DNA of 64,000 bases, taken from assembly GCF_000236035.1 (NCBI RefSeq), contig NZ_JH393257.1, positions 1,645,735 to 1,709,734 of the forward strand, read 5' to 3'. Under the pieces are notes generated by a model. The model was not told where the DNA came from and searched no databases. It worked only from the letters and a program-made list of their open reading frames with translations. Both the position numbers and the translations under genes were made by a program. Positions within the stretch are counted from its first letter, which is position 1, and each line of letters opens with the position of its first letter. Positions 54,464 to 63,626 of the stretch are shown in pieces. Source of the DNA: Vreelandella boliviensis LC1. Its GTDB lineage: Bacteria; Pseudomonadota; Gammaproteobacteria; Pseudomonadales; Halomonadaceae.

Positions 54464-56422
54464 ATGCGCAATAACAGTATGCAACACCGACCGCTTGACC
54501 TGATTTGCATGGGGCGGGTGGCGGTCGATCTTTACGCCGAGCAGATTGGCAGCCGTTTAGAAGATGTGGCCAGCTTTGCCAAGTACCTGGGTGGCAGCTC
54601 GGGCAATATGGCCTACGGTACTGCGCGGTTAGGGCTGAAATCCGCCATGCTCTCGCGGGTCGGCGATGAGCAGATGGGTAACTTCGTGCGCGAAGAGCTG
54701 GAGCGGGTAGGGGTAGATACTACTGCGCTACAAACCGACCCCGAGCGCCACACGGGCCTGGTGCTGTTGGCGTTGAAAGACCGCGAAAGCTTTCCGCTGC
54801 TGTTTTACCGTCGCGACTGCGCCGATATGGCCATCGATGCCGACGCTATCGATCCTGAATTTATTGCCCGGGCAAAAGCCCTGGCGATTACCGGTACGCA
54901 CCTGTCTACCGATACCACCCGCCGGGCGTGTCGCAAGGCGCTGGACGCCGCCGCTCATTATGGCGTGAAGCGGGTGCTGGATATCGACTACCGCCCCGTG
55001 CTGTGGGGGCTGACCAATCCCGGCGATGGCGAAACCCGCTTTATCGCCGATGATAAAGTGACCACCGACCTACAGCGCTGGCTACCCGATTTCGACCTGA
55101 TTGTGGGCACCGAAGAAGAGTTTCATATAGCCGGCGGCAGTACGAACACTTTGGCGGCCCTGCGCGCAGTGCGTGAGGTTAGCGAGGCTACTTTGGTTTG
55201 CAAGCTGGGCCCCATGGGCTGTGTGGTGTTTGAAGGCGCCATTCCTTCACGCATCGAAGACGGTATTTTGGTCAAGGGCGTGCAGGTTGAAGTGCTTAAT
55301 GTGCTGGGCGCCGGTGATGCCTTTATGAGCGGGTTGCTGCGTGGCTGGTTACGCAATGAGCCGTGGCAAACCAGCGCCGGGTACGCCAACGCCTGCGGGG
55401 CGCTGGTGGTGTCACGCCACGGCTGTGCCCCCGCCATGCCCACTGAAGACGAGTTATTTGATTACCTGGCGCGCCGCGACGAAGTACCCCGTCCGGATAT
55501 CGATCAACGCCTAAATCATTTGCACCGGGTCACCACCCGAGTGCCTGCTCAGTGGCCTGAAGTGTTGGGACTGGCGTTTGACCATCGCAGCCAACTGACC
55601 GATATGGCCCGCCAAGCGCATGCCGACAGCGCGCGACTGCCTAAGCTCAAGAAGCTATTGGTTTCGGCTGCCGAAGAGGGCGCCAAACTGGGCGGCATTA
55701 CCACCCCTGCGATTCTCATCGATGACGTGTTGGGTCAGGACGCGCTCAACCAAGCCAGCGGCAAAGGCTGGTGGATTGGCCGCCCGGTGGAATTGCCGGG
55801 GTCACGTCCGCTGCGCTTCCAGCATGGCGATGATCTGGGCGCTCGTCTGCGCCTTTGGCCACGTGAACACATTATCAAGTGCCTGGTGTTCTACCACCCT
55901 GACGATGACATTTCTCTGCGCCTAGAGCAGGAGGAGCGTCTGCGTCAGGTCTATGCGGCGGCCTGTGCCTACGGTCTGGAGTTGCTCGTTGAAGTTATCC
56001 CGCCCGCTAGTTTGCCCAGCGACGACACGACGCTGCCGCGCAGCCTTCAGCGCCTCTACAACCTGGGCATTCGCCCCGACTGGTGGAAGCTTCCCGCCAT
56101 GTCAGACGCCGCCTGGCAGGCGGTGGGCGAGACCATTGAGCGGGAAGATGCCTACTGTCGTGGCGTCGTACTGCTTGGGCTAGACGCGCCCATGGACGAT
56201 ATGAAGCGCGGCTTTCAAGCAGCAGCCAATCATGCCTGCTGCAAAGGGTTCACCGTTGGACGCACGTTATTTGCCAGCGCCAGTCGTGATTGGCTGGCGG
56301 GGCATATCGATGATACCAGCTTGGTAGAGCGGGTCGCCCAAAACTATGCCGACCTGATAAAGGCGTGGCGGCAATTAAGGCAGGTGCAGCCGCAAACGCT
56401 GACCCACACCGAGGAGGCGTAA
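54464..56422 (+). CDS. iolC: 5-Dehydro-2-deoxygluconokinase fused to DUF2090 (IolC-IolJ-like)
   Basis: A 652-aa protein from ATG 54464 (GGGGAGGA upstream; the frame opens at GTG 54446). The N-terminal half (about 10-325) is a PfkB kinase: LICMGRVAVDLY, GGSSGNMAYGTARLGL and the catalytic GAGDAFMSGLLRG. The C-terminal half (about 350-640) is the DUF2090 aldolase-like domain (FDHRSQLTDMARQ, GFTVGRTLFASASRDWLAG). The kinase phosphorylates 2-deoxy-5-keto-gluconate; the second domain probably cleaves the product to malonate semialdehyde and dihydroxyacetone phosphate. No separate iolJ is seen. Confidence 0.92.
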   Translation: MRNNSMQHRPLDLICMGRVAVDLYAEQIGSRLEDVASFAKYLGGSSGNMAYGTARLGLKSAMLSRVGDEQMGNFVREELERVGVDTTALQTDPERHTGLVLLALKDRESFPLLFYRRDCADMAIDADAIDPEFIARAKALAITGTHLSTDTTRRACRKALDAAAHYGVKRVLDIDYRPVLWGLTNPGDGETRFIADDKVTTDLQRWLPDFDLIVGTEEEFHIAGGSTNTLAALRAVREVSEATLVCKLGPMGCVVFEGAIPSRIEDGILVKGVQVEVLNVLGAGDAFMSGLLRGWLRNEPWQTSAGYANACGALVVSRHGCAPAMPTEDELFDYLARRDEVPRPDIDQRLNHLHRVTTRVPAQWPEVLGLAFDHRSQLTDMARQAHADSARLPKLKKLLVSAAEEGAKLGGITTPAILIDDVLGQDALNQASGKGWWIGRPVELPGSRPLRFQHGDDLGARLRLWPREHIIKCLVFYHPDDDISLRLEQEERLRQVYAAACAYGLELLVEVIPPASLPSDDTTLPRSLQRLYNLGIRPDWWKLPAMSDAAWQAVGETIEREDAYCRGVVLLGLDAPMDDMKRGFQAAANHACCKGFTVGRTLFASASRDWLAGHIDDTSLVERVAQNYADLIKAWRQLRQVQPQTLTHTEEA

Positions 56423-56423
56423 G

Positions 56424-58286
56424 ATGAGCACCATTCGACTCACCATGGCCCAGGCGCTGGTCAAGTACCTTGCCGCCCAGCGTATCGAGCTAGATGGTCA
56501 AGAACAGGATGGTCAAGAAGTGCCACTGTTTGAAGGCGTGTTTGCGATTTTTGGTCATGGCAACGTAGCCGGGTTGGGCGAAGCGCTCTACCACGTACAA
56601 GACGAATTGCCGACCTTCCGTGCCCATAACGAACAAGCAATGGCCCACGCGGCGATTGCCTTTGCCAAAGCCAGCGGCCGTCAGCGCTTAATGGCCGCCA
56701 CCAGCTCGATTGGCCCAGGGGCGACCAATATGGTTACCGCTGCGGCGCTGGCCCATGCCAATCGTTTGCCGATCTTGCTGCTGCCGGGAGACACCTTTGC
56801 CACCCGCGACCCCGACCCGGTACTCCAGCAGGTAGAGCATTTCGGCGACCCGACCATTAGCGTTAACGACTGCTTTCGTCCGGTATCGCGCTACTTCGAC
56901 CGTATTAACCGCCCGGAGCAACTGCTGACCAGCTTGCCCCAGGCGATGGCCACCCTGCTTGACCCCGAACACTGCGGCCCGGCGACCCTGGCGCTGCCCC
57001 AGGATGTGCAGACCTTTGCCTACGACTACCCGGAAGCCTTTTTTGCCCCCAAGGTACATCGCATTCGCCGCCCGCCGCCGGATCTTTACGAGCTTCGCCA
57101 AGCCATCGCTGCGCTCCAACAGGCCAAACGCCCGCTAATCATTGCCGGCGGCGGCGTGCATTACGCTGCTGCCTGCGACGCCTTAGCAGCGTTTGCTAAA
57201 GCGCGCGGTATTCCGGTAGCTGAAACCCAGGCGGGCAAAGGCGCGTTGGCCGATAGCCACCCCTGCGCGGTAGGTGCCATTGGGGTGACCGGCAGCGCCG
57301 CCGCTAATCAGTTGGCGGAGCAGGCCGATGTTATTTTGGCGGTGGGTACCCGCCTCCAGGACTTTACCACCGGCTCCCGGGCGCTGTTTGAAAGCAGCGA
57401 TAAAACACTTATCGCCCTCAACGTTGGCCGCTTCGACAGCGTTAAGCATCAGGCGCTGCCACTCACCTGCGATGCCTTGATTGGCTTGGGTGAACTTGAT
57501 GAAGCGCTAGGCAAATGGCGCGGCAGTGATGAATGGCGCGAACAAACCGGAACGCTCAAGCGCGAATGGGCCGAAATAGTACACCGGGTAACCGCCGATC
57601 AAGGGCTGGCGCTACCCACCGATGCCCAGGTGATCGGCGCGGTTAATCGCCAAGCAGGCAGCGATACCACCGTGGTATGCGCCGCCGGTGGCTTGCCCGG
57701 CGAGCTGCATAAGCTCTGGCAATGCTCGGGCCCCGGCAGCTACCACGTGGAGTATGGCTTCTCCTGCATGGGCTATGAAATTGCCGGTGGTCTAGGCGTC
57801 AAAATGGCCAAACCAGACAACGAAGTGGTGGTGATGGTCGGCGACGGCAGCTACCTGATGCACAACTCGGAGCTGGCCACCTCGGTGATGCTGGGCCACA
57901 AGCTGATTGTGGTGGTGCTGGATAACCGCGGCTATGGCTGTATCAACCGCCTTCAGAACGCCACTGGCGGCGCGGGGTTTAACAACCTACTGCAAGATTG
58001 CCGCACGGTGGAGGCGGGCGCGCCTAAAACCGATTTTGCCGCCCACGCCAAATCACTGGGCTGTGAGTCTGAATCGGTGAGCGGTATTGCCGAGCTGGAG
58101 CAGGCGCTGGTGCGCGCTCGTAGCGCCACTTCGACCTATGTGATTGCTCTGGATACCGACCCGTTACCCAGTACCCAGGAAGGCGGCACTTGGTGGGATG
58201 TGGCCGTACCCGAGGTCTCCGAGCGTGAGGCGGTCAATAACGCCTATCAAGGGTACCGCGAAGCCAAACAGCGCCAACGCCATTAA
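56424..58286 (+). CDS. iolD: Trihydroxycyclohexanedione (THcHDO) hydrolase IolD
   Basis: A 620-aa thiamine-diphosphate enzyme that opens the ring of 3D-trihydroxycyclohexane-1,2-dione to 5-deoxy-glucuronate. N-terminal pyrimidine-binding part with HNEQAMAHAAIAFAKASGR, a middle NAD-like domain, and the C-terminal PP/Mg motif GDGSYLMHNSELATS with NRGYGCINRLQ. One base separates it from iolC. Length is as expected for the family. Confidence 0.95.
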   Translation: MSTIRLTMAQALVKYLAAQRIELDGQEQDGQEVPLFEGVFAIFGHGNVAGLGEALYHVQDELPTFRAHNEQAMAHAAIAFAKASGRQRLMAATSSIGPGATNMVTAAALAHANRLPILLLPGDTFATRDPDPVLQQVEHFGDPTISVNDCFRPVSRYFDRINRPEQLLTSLPQAMATLLDPEHCGPATLALPQDVQTFAYDYPEAFFAPKVHRIRRPPPDLYELRQAIAALQQAKRPLIIAGGGVHYAAACDALAAFAKARGIPVAETQAGKGALADSHPCAVGAIGVTGSAAANQLAEQADVILAVGTRLQDFTTGSRALFESSDKTLIALNVGRFDSVKHQALPLTCDALIGLGELDEALGKWRGSDEWREQTGTLKREWAEIVHRVTADQGLALPTDAQVIGAVNRQAGSDTTVVCAAGGLPGELHKLWQCSGPGSYHVEYGFSCMGYEIAGGLGVKMAKPDNEVVVMVGDGSYLMHNSELATSVMLGHKLIVVVLDNRGYGCINRLQNATGGAGFNNLLQDCRTVEAGAPKTDFAAHAKSLGCESESVSGIAELEQALVRARSATSTYVIALDTDPLPSTQEGGTWWDVAVPEVSEREAVNNAYQGYREAKQRQRH

Positions 58287-58317
58287 TACCAACAAACATA
58301 AACACAAGGAATACGTT

Positions 58318-59220
58318 ATGCCAACGGTCACTTTAGGCATCAACCCGCTCACTTGGACGAACGATGATTTGCCCAGCCTGGGCGGCGCAACACCGCTGGA
58401 AATCTGTTTGAAAGAGGGGCGCGAAGCGGGCTTTAGCGGCTTTGAACTGGGTAATAAATTTCCCCGCACGCCGGACGCCTTGAATCAGGTGCTTAGCGCT
58501 CACGATTTGGCGCTTGTTTCGGGCTGGTACTCCGCACGTCTGTTAGAGCGCAGCCCAGAAGAAGAGATTGAAGCCATTCAAGACCATATGAACCTGCTCA
58601 AGCAGTGTGGCGCCAAGGTGATGGTGCTGTGTGAAGTCACTCACTGTGTACACGGCGATCAGGAGCGCCCGCTCTCCCAGCGTCCGCATCTTGCCGAGGA
58701 CGAATGGCAACGCTTGCTCAAAGGCTTGGACGTGGTTGGCGACTACCTCAAATCCCAGGGCATTCAACTGGTGTATCACCACCATTTGGGCACGGTGATC
58801 GAGAGCCAATCGGATGTTGAGCGCTTAATGGACAACACAGGCGAAGGTGTGGGGTTGCTGCTCGATTTTGGTCATCTGCGTGGTGCGGGCGGTGACCCGC
58901 TCGCCATTGCCAAACGCTACAGCGGGCGCATCCATCATGTGCACTGCAAAGACCTGCGTTTTCCGGTGCTGGATGCAGTGCGGAACCGGGATAAAAGCTT
59001 TTTAAACGGCGTGCTGGACGGCCTGTTTACCGTGCCGGGAGATGGCGATGTGGAGTTTCTGCCTGCCTTAACCCACCTGTGCGAACAGGGCTATCAAGGC
59101 TGGTTGGTGGTGGAAGCCGAGCAAGACCCGGAAGTCGCCCACCCGCTGACTTATGCCCGTCTGGGCTACCGCAACTTACGTCAACTGGCCGAGCAGGCGG
59201 GTTTTGACATTGCCGACTAA
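58318..59220 (+). CDS. iolE: myo-Inosose-2 dehydratase
   Basis: A 300-aa TIM-barrel enzyme from ATG 58318 (AAGGAA upstream; the frame continues back into iolD and is not real there). It dehydrates 2-keto-myo-inositol. Text: LGINPLTWTNDDLPSLGG, then GFELGNKFPR, LVYHHHLGTVIES and RIHHVHCKDLRFPVLD, giving the metal-binding His/Glu set. It lies between iolD and iolA. Confidence 0.94.
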   Translation: MPTVTLGINPLTWTNDDLPSLGGATPLEICLKEGREAGFSGFELGNKFPRTPDALNQVLSAHDLALVSGWYSARLLERSPEEEIEAIQDHMNLLKQCGAKVMVLCEVTHCVHGDQERPLSQRPHLAEDEWQRLLKGLDVVGDYLKSQGIQLVYHHHLGTVIESQSDVERLMDNTGEGVGLLLDFGHLRGAGGDPLAIAKRYSGRIHHVHCKDLRFPVLDAVRNRDKSFLNGVLDGLFTVPGDGDVEFLPALTHLCEQGYQGWLVVEAEQDPEVAHPLTYARLGYRNLRQLAEQAGFDIAD

Positions 59221-59256
59221 AACAGTACCCGTGACGCATTTTTATCAGGAGTCGTT

Positions 59257-60759
59257 ATGAAGACGCTATCCCACTATCTCAATGGCCAGCATATCGCAGG
59301 TCAGAGCCAACGCACTTCGCCAGTCTATAATCCGGCCACCGGCGAGCAGAGCGCCCAGGTGGCGCTAGCCAGTGCCGACGAGACCCGTGACGCAGTGCGC
59401 ATCGCCGATGAGGCTTTTGCCGACTGGTCAAAAACCTCACCGCTAAAGCGCGCTCGAATTCTGTTTAAATTCAAGGAGCTGGTCGAGGCGCACACCGATG
59501 AGTTGGCGCGACTGATCTCCAGTGAACACGGCAAGGTATTTTCAGACGCCAAAGGCGAAGTGACCCGCGGTCTGGAAGTGGTCGAGTTCGCCTGCGGCAT
59601 TCCCCACTTGCAGAAAGGCGAGCACTCCATGAACGTTGGTACCGGCGTGGATAGCTACTCGATGATGCAGCCGCTGGGCGTGTGCGCGGGTATCTCACCG
59701 TTCAACTTCCCCGCCATGGTGCCCATGTGGATGTTCCCCATCGCCCTGGCCTGTGGCAACACCTTCGTGATGAAACCGTCTGAAAAAGACCCCTCTACGC
59801 CGCTGCGCTTGGCCGAGTTGTTAAGCGAAGCGGGCCTGCCGGATGGCGTTTTCAACGTCGTCAACGGCGATAAAGAAGCCGTGGATGTACTGCTCACCGA
59901 TGAGCGTGTCCAGGCGGTGAGCTTTGTGGGTTCCACCCCGATTGCCGAGTATATCTACGCCACGGCATCAAAACATGGCAAACGCGTTCAGGCGCTGGGC
60001 GGCGCCAAAAACCATATGGTGATTATGCCTGACGCGGATCTGGATCAGGCTGTCGGTGCCCTGATGGGCGCAGCCTATGGCTCGGCAGGGGAACGCTGCA
60101 TGGCGATTTCTGTCGCGGTGCCGGTGGGCGAAGAGACCGCCAACCGCCTGCGTGAAAAACTGGTGGCTGAGCTGGAGAAATTGACGGTCGGGCCTGGTCT
60201 GGTCGATGGCCCTGATAACGATATGGGCCCGCTGATCACCCGGGAGCATCGCGATAAAGTGGCGGGTTATATCCAAACCGGTGTTGATGAAGGCGCCGAG
60301 CTGGTGGTGGATGGCCGTCAGACAAGCATAGACGGCGCAGGTGATGGCTACTTTATTGGTGGCAGCTTGTTTGACCATGTGACGCCTAAGATGCTCATTC
60401 ACTCCGAGGAGATCTTTGGCCCGGTGTTGGCGATTGCCCGCGTGGAGAGCTTTGACGAAGCGGTCAGCATGATTAATGCCCACGAGTACGGTAACGGCAC
60501 GGCGATCTTTACCCGGGATGGCGACGCTGCGCGTCAGTACTGCGAGCAGATCCAGGTCGGTATGGTGGGTGTTAATGTGCCGATTCCGGTGCCCATGGCG
60601 TTCCACAGCTTCGGCGGCTGGAAGCGCTCGTTGTTTGGCCCGCTGCATATGCACGGCCCGGATGGCGTGCGCTTCTACACCCGCATGAAAACCATCACCC
60701 AACGCTGGCCCAGCGGCATTCGTGAAGAGACCAACCACTTCACTATGCCGACGATGTAA
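59257..60759 (+). CDS. iolA: Methylmalonate/malonate-semialdehyde dehydrogenase (CoA-acylating)
   Basis: A 500-aa aldehyde dehydrogenase family enzyme making acetyl-CoA from malonate semialdehyde, the end of the inositol route. Catalytic Cys281 is in SAGERCMAISV; MmsA-type text includes GVCAGISPFNFPAMVPMWMF and PVPMAFHSFGGWKRSLFG. A ribosome site (CAGGAG) precedes the ATG. A strong hairpin follows at 60781-60817. Confidence 0.95.
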   Translation: MKTLSHYLNGQHIAGQSQRTSPVYNPATGEQSAQVALASADETRDAVRIADEAFADWSKTSPLKRARILFKFKELVEAHTDELARLISSEHGKVFSDAKGEVTRGLEVVEFACGIPHLQKGEHSMNVGTGVDSYSMMQPLGVCAGISPFNFPAMVPMWMFPIALACGNTFVMKPSEKDPSTPLRLAELLSEAGLPDGVFNVVNGDKEAVDVLLTDERVQAVSFVGSTPIAEYIYATASKHGKRVQALGGAKNHMVIMPDADLDQAVGALMGAAYGSAGERCMAISVAVPVGEETANRLREKLVAELEKLTVGPGLVDGPDNDMGPLITREHRDKVAGYIQTGVDEGAELVVDGRQTSIDGAGDGYFIGGSLFDHVTPKMLIHSEEIFGPVLAIARVESFDEAVSMINAHEYGNGTAIFTRDGDAARQYCEQIQVGMVGVNVPIPVPMAFHSFGGWKRSLFGPLHMHGPDGVRFYTRMKTITQRWPSGIREETNHFTMPTM

Positions 60760-60780
60760 ACAGCCTGATAGTGGCTCACT

Positions 60781-60820
60781 AAACAATGACGCCGGGCCTC
60801 GCCCGGCGTCATTGTTTTGC
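60781..60820 (+). terminator. 17-bp perfect hairpin after iolA
   Basis: Bases 60781-60797 pair with 60801-60817 across a CTC loop (core GACGCCGGGC/GCCCGGCGTC), ending in TTGTTTT. It resembles a terminator, yet the next gene in the same direction starts 20 bp later, so it may act as a partial terminator or mRNA-end stabiliser. Confidence 0.75.
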
Positions 60821-60836
60821 AACAGGGATAATCATA

Positions 60837-61958
60837 ATGAAAACCCTCAAGATTGGCTTAATCGGCACCGGCTTTATGGGTAAAGCTCATGCTATCGCCT
60901 TTAATGCAGCGTCCAGCGTTTTTGAACTGCCCGCTAAACCGGTGTGCGAACTCTTGGCAGATGTCGACCTCGCCACCGCAGAAAGCCGCGCGCGTGCCTG
61001 GGGCTTTTCCCGCGCCACCAATGACTGGCGAGTCCTGGTGACAGACAGTGACGTGGATGTGGTGGATATCTGCGCGCCCAATTTTCTGCATAAAGAGATG
61101 GCGCTGGCCGCCATTGCCGCGGGCAAGCATGTTTACGCTGAAAAGCCGCTGGCGCTAAGTAGCGCCGATGCCGACGAGATGGTCGCTGCGGCAGAAAAAG
61201 CGGGCGTCAAAACCCTGGTGGGCTTTAACTATATTCGCAATTCCGCCACCCAATTGGCCCGCCAAATTGTCGCCAGCGGTGAAATCGGTGAATTGACTCA
61301 CTTTCGTGGACGCCACAACGAGGATTACCTGCTCGACCCGCAAAAGCCTCACGACTGGCATACACAGCGGGCAACAGCGGGTGCTGGCGCGCTAGGCGAT
61401 GTGGGGTCGCATATTCTCAATATGGCCGAGTTTTTAACCGGGCAGCGTATTACCGAGGTATGCGGCCAGCTACAGACCGTCATCGCCAAGCGACCGAAGG
61501 CTGACGGCAGCGGTATGGCCGCAGTGGAAAACGACGACCAGGCCCAGGTCATGCTGCGTTTTGACCAGGGATTAATCGGTAATATCGAGACGTCTCGGGT
61601 AGCCGCTGGGCGCAAAATGGGGTTGGCCTATACGCTAACGGGCACAAAAGGCGCTATTGTGTTTGATCAAGAGCGCATGAGCGAGCTGCAGCTATATCGC
61701 CATGGTGATGCCCCAGGGAGGCGCGGCTTTACCACTTTGTTTACGGGCCCCGAACACCCCGACTATGCCGCTTTCAGCCCCGCGCCGGGGCATGGATTGG
61801 GCTATAACGATCAGAAAATTATCGAAGTGCGTGATCTTGTAGAAGGCATCATCAACAATCGCCCCCTCTACCCCGATTTTCGCGAAGCTGCGCGAGTAAA
61901 CCGGCTGATTGATGCCATCGAAACGTCCGATCAGGCCCGACAGTGGGTGATGGTATAG
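60837..61958 (+). CDS. Gfo/Idh/MocA-family dehydrogenase (second inositol-type)
   Basis: A 373-aa NAD(P)-dependent oxidoreductase from ATG 60837; upstream frame to 60786 is within the terminator hairpin. Rossmann IGTGFMGKAHAIAF, the Lys in YAEKPLALSS, and the catalytic GDVGSHILNMAEFL (Asp and His). Position at the end of the iol operon suggests oxidation of another cyclitol, such as scyllo- or D-chiro-inositol. Distinct from IolG at 49274. Confidence 0.88.
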   Translation: MKTLKIGLIGTGFMGKAHAIAFNAASSVFELPAKPVCELLADVDLATAESRARAWGFSRATNDWRVLVTDSDVDVVDICAPNFLHKEMALAAIAAGKHVYAEKPLALSSADADEMVAAAEKAGVKTLVGFNYIRNSATQLARQIVASGEIGELTHFRGRHNEDYLLDPQKPHDWHTQRATAGAGALGDVGSHILNMAEFLTGQRITEVCGQLQTVIAKRPKADGSGMAAVENDDQAQVMLRFDQGLIGNIETSRVAAGRKMGLAYTLTGTKGAIVFDQERMSELQLYRHGDAPGRRGFTTLFTGPEHPDYAAFSPAPGHGLGYNDQKIIEVRDLVEGIINNRPLYPDFREAARVNRLIDAIETSDQARQWVMV

Positions 61959-62014
61959 TAGTTGCTACTACAATAAGCGCTTGGGCCTTTCTACAAAGTC
62001 CCAGGCAGGCAAAG

Positions 62015-63379
62015 TTAAAGTATTATGAGTGTCGCGAGGCCCAAGAATGATAAAAAGCCGACCACATCGGTAACAGTGGTTAAAATCACTGCGCCAGATA
62101 TAGCGGGATCAATCTGCAGCTTTTTCAATGCCATTGGAATCAGCACTCCTGCTACGTTGGCGAGACTCATATTGATAAAGATGGCCAGTGTGATCACCAG
62201 CGTAATCATGGGGTCGCCAAACCACATATGTGCAATTAAGCCGACCACTAACGCCCACACCAGGCCGTTGCTCATGCCTACCCACATCTCTTTGTTATAA
62301 AGCCATTTTATATTGTTACCCGCAAGCTGGCCCAGCGCTAAACCGCGTATGACGACGGTGAGGGTTTGACTGCCTGCAATACCCCCCATGCTTGCAACCA
62401 CCGGCATCAATATCGCCAGCGCAACAATTTTATCCAATACCGCTTCGAATTGACCAATAACGAAGGCCGCTAAAAAAGCCGTTAATAGGTTGATACCTAG
62501 CCAAATGCCGCGGCTTTTCGCACTGCGGGTAATCGGAGTAAATACTTCCTCCTCGTTACTGACGCCTGACATATGTTTTAACGTCATATCAGCGTCTTCT
62601 TGGGTGATTTCTAATACGTCGGCGGAGTTTAGCTGCCCTACCAATATCCCATCGCTATCGCATACTGGCACAAAGTGAAGCTCTTTAGAACGCAGTACAG
62701 CTGCGGCATCACTGACTTTCATTTGATCATTTAGGGTAAAAAAATCAGCCATATAAGCATCAACCACTGCGTCTTGTGGCTGTTTGATTAAATCAATCAG
62801 GGTCAAGGTGCCGAGTAAGCGTTTATCCTTATCAGTAATCATGATCTGCTGCGACTCATCGTCGAGCAGGCGATGGATGCGGATATAGCGTTGCACGGCC
62901 TCTAACGAGACGCCTTGTTTTACATTGACCGTTTCGGGATCCATGTAACGTCCCACCACGTCATCTTCATAGGCATGAAGATTTTCGACCTGGGCGCGTA
63001 TTTCTTGGTCTAAGCTGGCGTAAACGCTGGTTTTGATGGCCTCGTCAGCAACATCCAATACTTCAGCCACTTCCTGGGCATCCAGGCCTCTGACAATCTG
63101 CTCCACATCGCTGGCAGACAGGTCTTCGATGTAGTCGGCACGGATATCTTCGTCAACTTCGGCGAGCACCTCGCCGATTAACTCGTCAGGCACATATTCC
63201 CAAAGGAAATCGCGTGTTTTGGCCGGAAAGGATTCAAGTGTTCGCGCGATGTCTAAAATATCGAGTTCAGAGAAAAACTCTTGTAGAGCTGCTGTGTCGG
63301 GGGTATCCAAAAGCTTTTGAAGGTAGAGCAGCAGCTCTTCGTTATTGGTATATTTTTCATCATCGCGCATAGTGTCCAT
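62015..63379 (-). CDS. mgtE: Magnesium transporter MgtE
   Basis: A 454-aa protein with the cytosolic MgtE N-domain (about 20-130), paired CBS domains (about 135-260) and five transmembrane helices (about 285-454; GGIAGSQTLTVVIRGLALG, the magnesium pore segment). The cytosolic part gates the channel by sensing magnesium. No M-box riboswitch was recognised in the 247 bp upstream (63380-63626), which hold no gene. The ATG at 63379 has GAGGATG-type purines upstream. Confidence 0.93.
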   Translation of the reverse strand: MDTMRDDEKYTNNEELLLYLQKLLDTPDTAALQEFFSELDILDIARTLESFPAKTRDFLWEYVPDELIGEVLAEVDEDIRADYIEDLSASDVEQIVRGLDAQEVAEVLDVADEAIKTSVYASLDQEIRAQVENLHAYEDDVVGRYMDPETVNVKQGVSLEAVQRYIRIHRLLDDESQQIMITDKDKRLLGTLTLIDLIKQPQDAVVDAYMADFFTLNDQMKVSDAAAVLRSKELHFVPVCDSDGILVGQLNSADVLEITQEDADMTLKHMSGVSNEEEVFTPITRSAKSRGIWLGINLLTAFLAAFVIGQFEAVLDKIVALAILMPVVASMGGIAGSQTLTVVIRGLALGQLAGNNIKWLYNKEMWVGMSNGLVWALVVGLIAHMWFGDPMITLVITLAIFINMSLANVAGVLIPMALKKLQIDPAISGAVILTTVTDVVGFLSFLGLATLIIL

Positions 63380-63626
63380 CCTCTGGGAAATTGTTTTTCA
63401 ATCCAATTGCTTGAAAGCGTTTTTGATGGCTCGCCTTAGATTCTATCGACAGGCTTAGTTGAAAGCCATGCAGGCTATCAGTGAAAGCATTGGATTCATT
63501 AACAGGAATGGAGAGAGGTTGGCAGGTTGTGGGTGGCTGTTTTCAGTGCAGGAAGTGCTTGTGGGAGGGGGGCCGCCTGGCCGAGGTTTTTCGCGCAGGC
63601 GGCACTGGCAAAGTTACGGGGTTGGC

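Noticed and set aside
59968-60822. 284-codon minus-strand frame
   Set aside because: Antisense to iolA; His/Arg-rich shadow with no domain.
63380-63480. Magnesium riboswitch upstream of mgtE
   Set aside because: No M-box or mgtA-leader type helices or conserved loops could be recognised.
63572-63603. GCCGCCTG/CAGGCGGC inverted repeat after acdS as a terminator
   Set aside because: 16-nt loop and no T-run on the minus strand; left as intergenic sequence.
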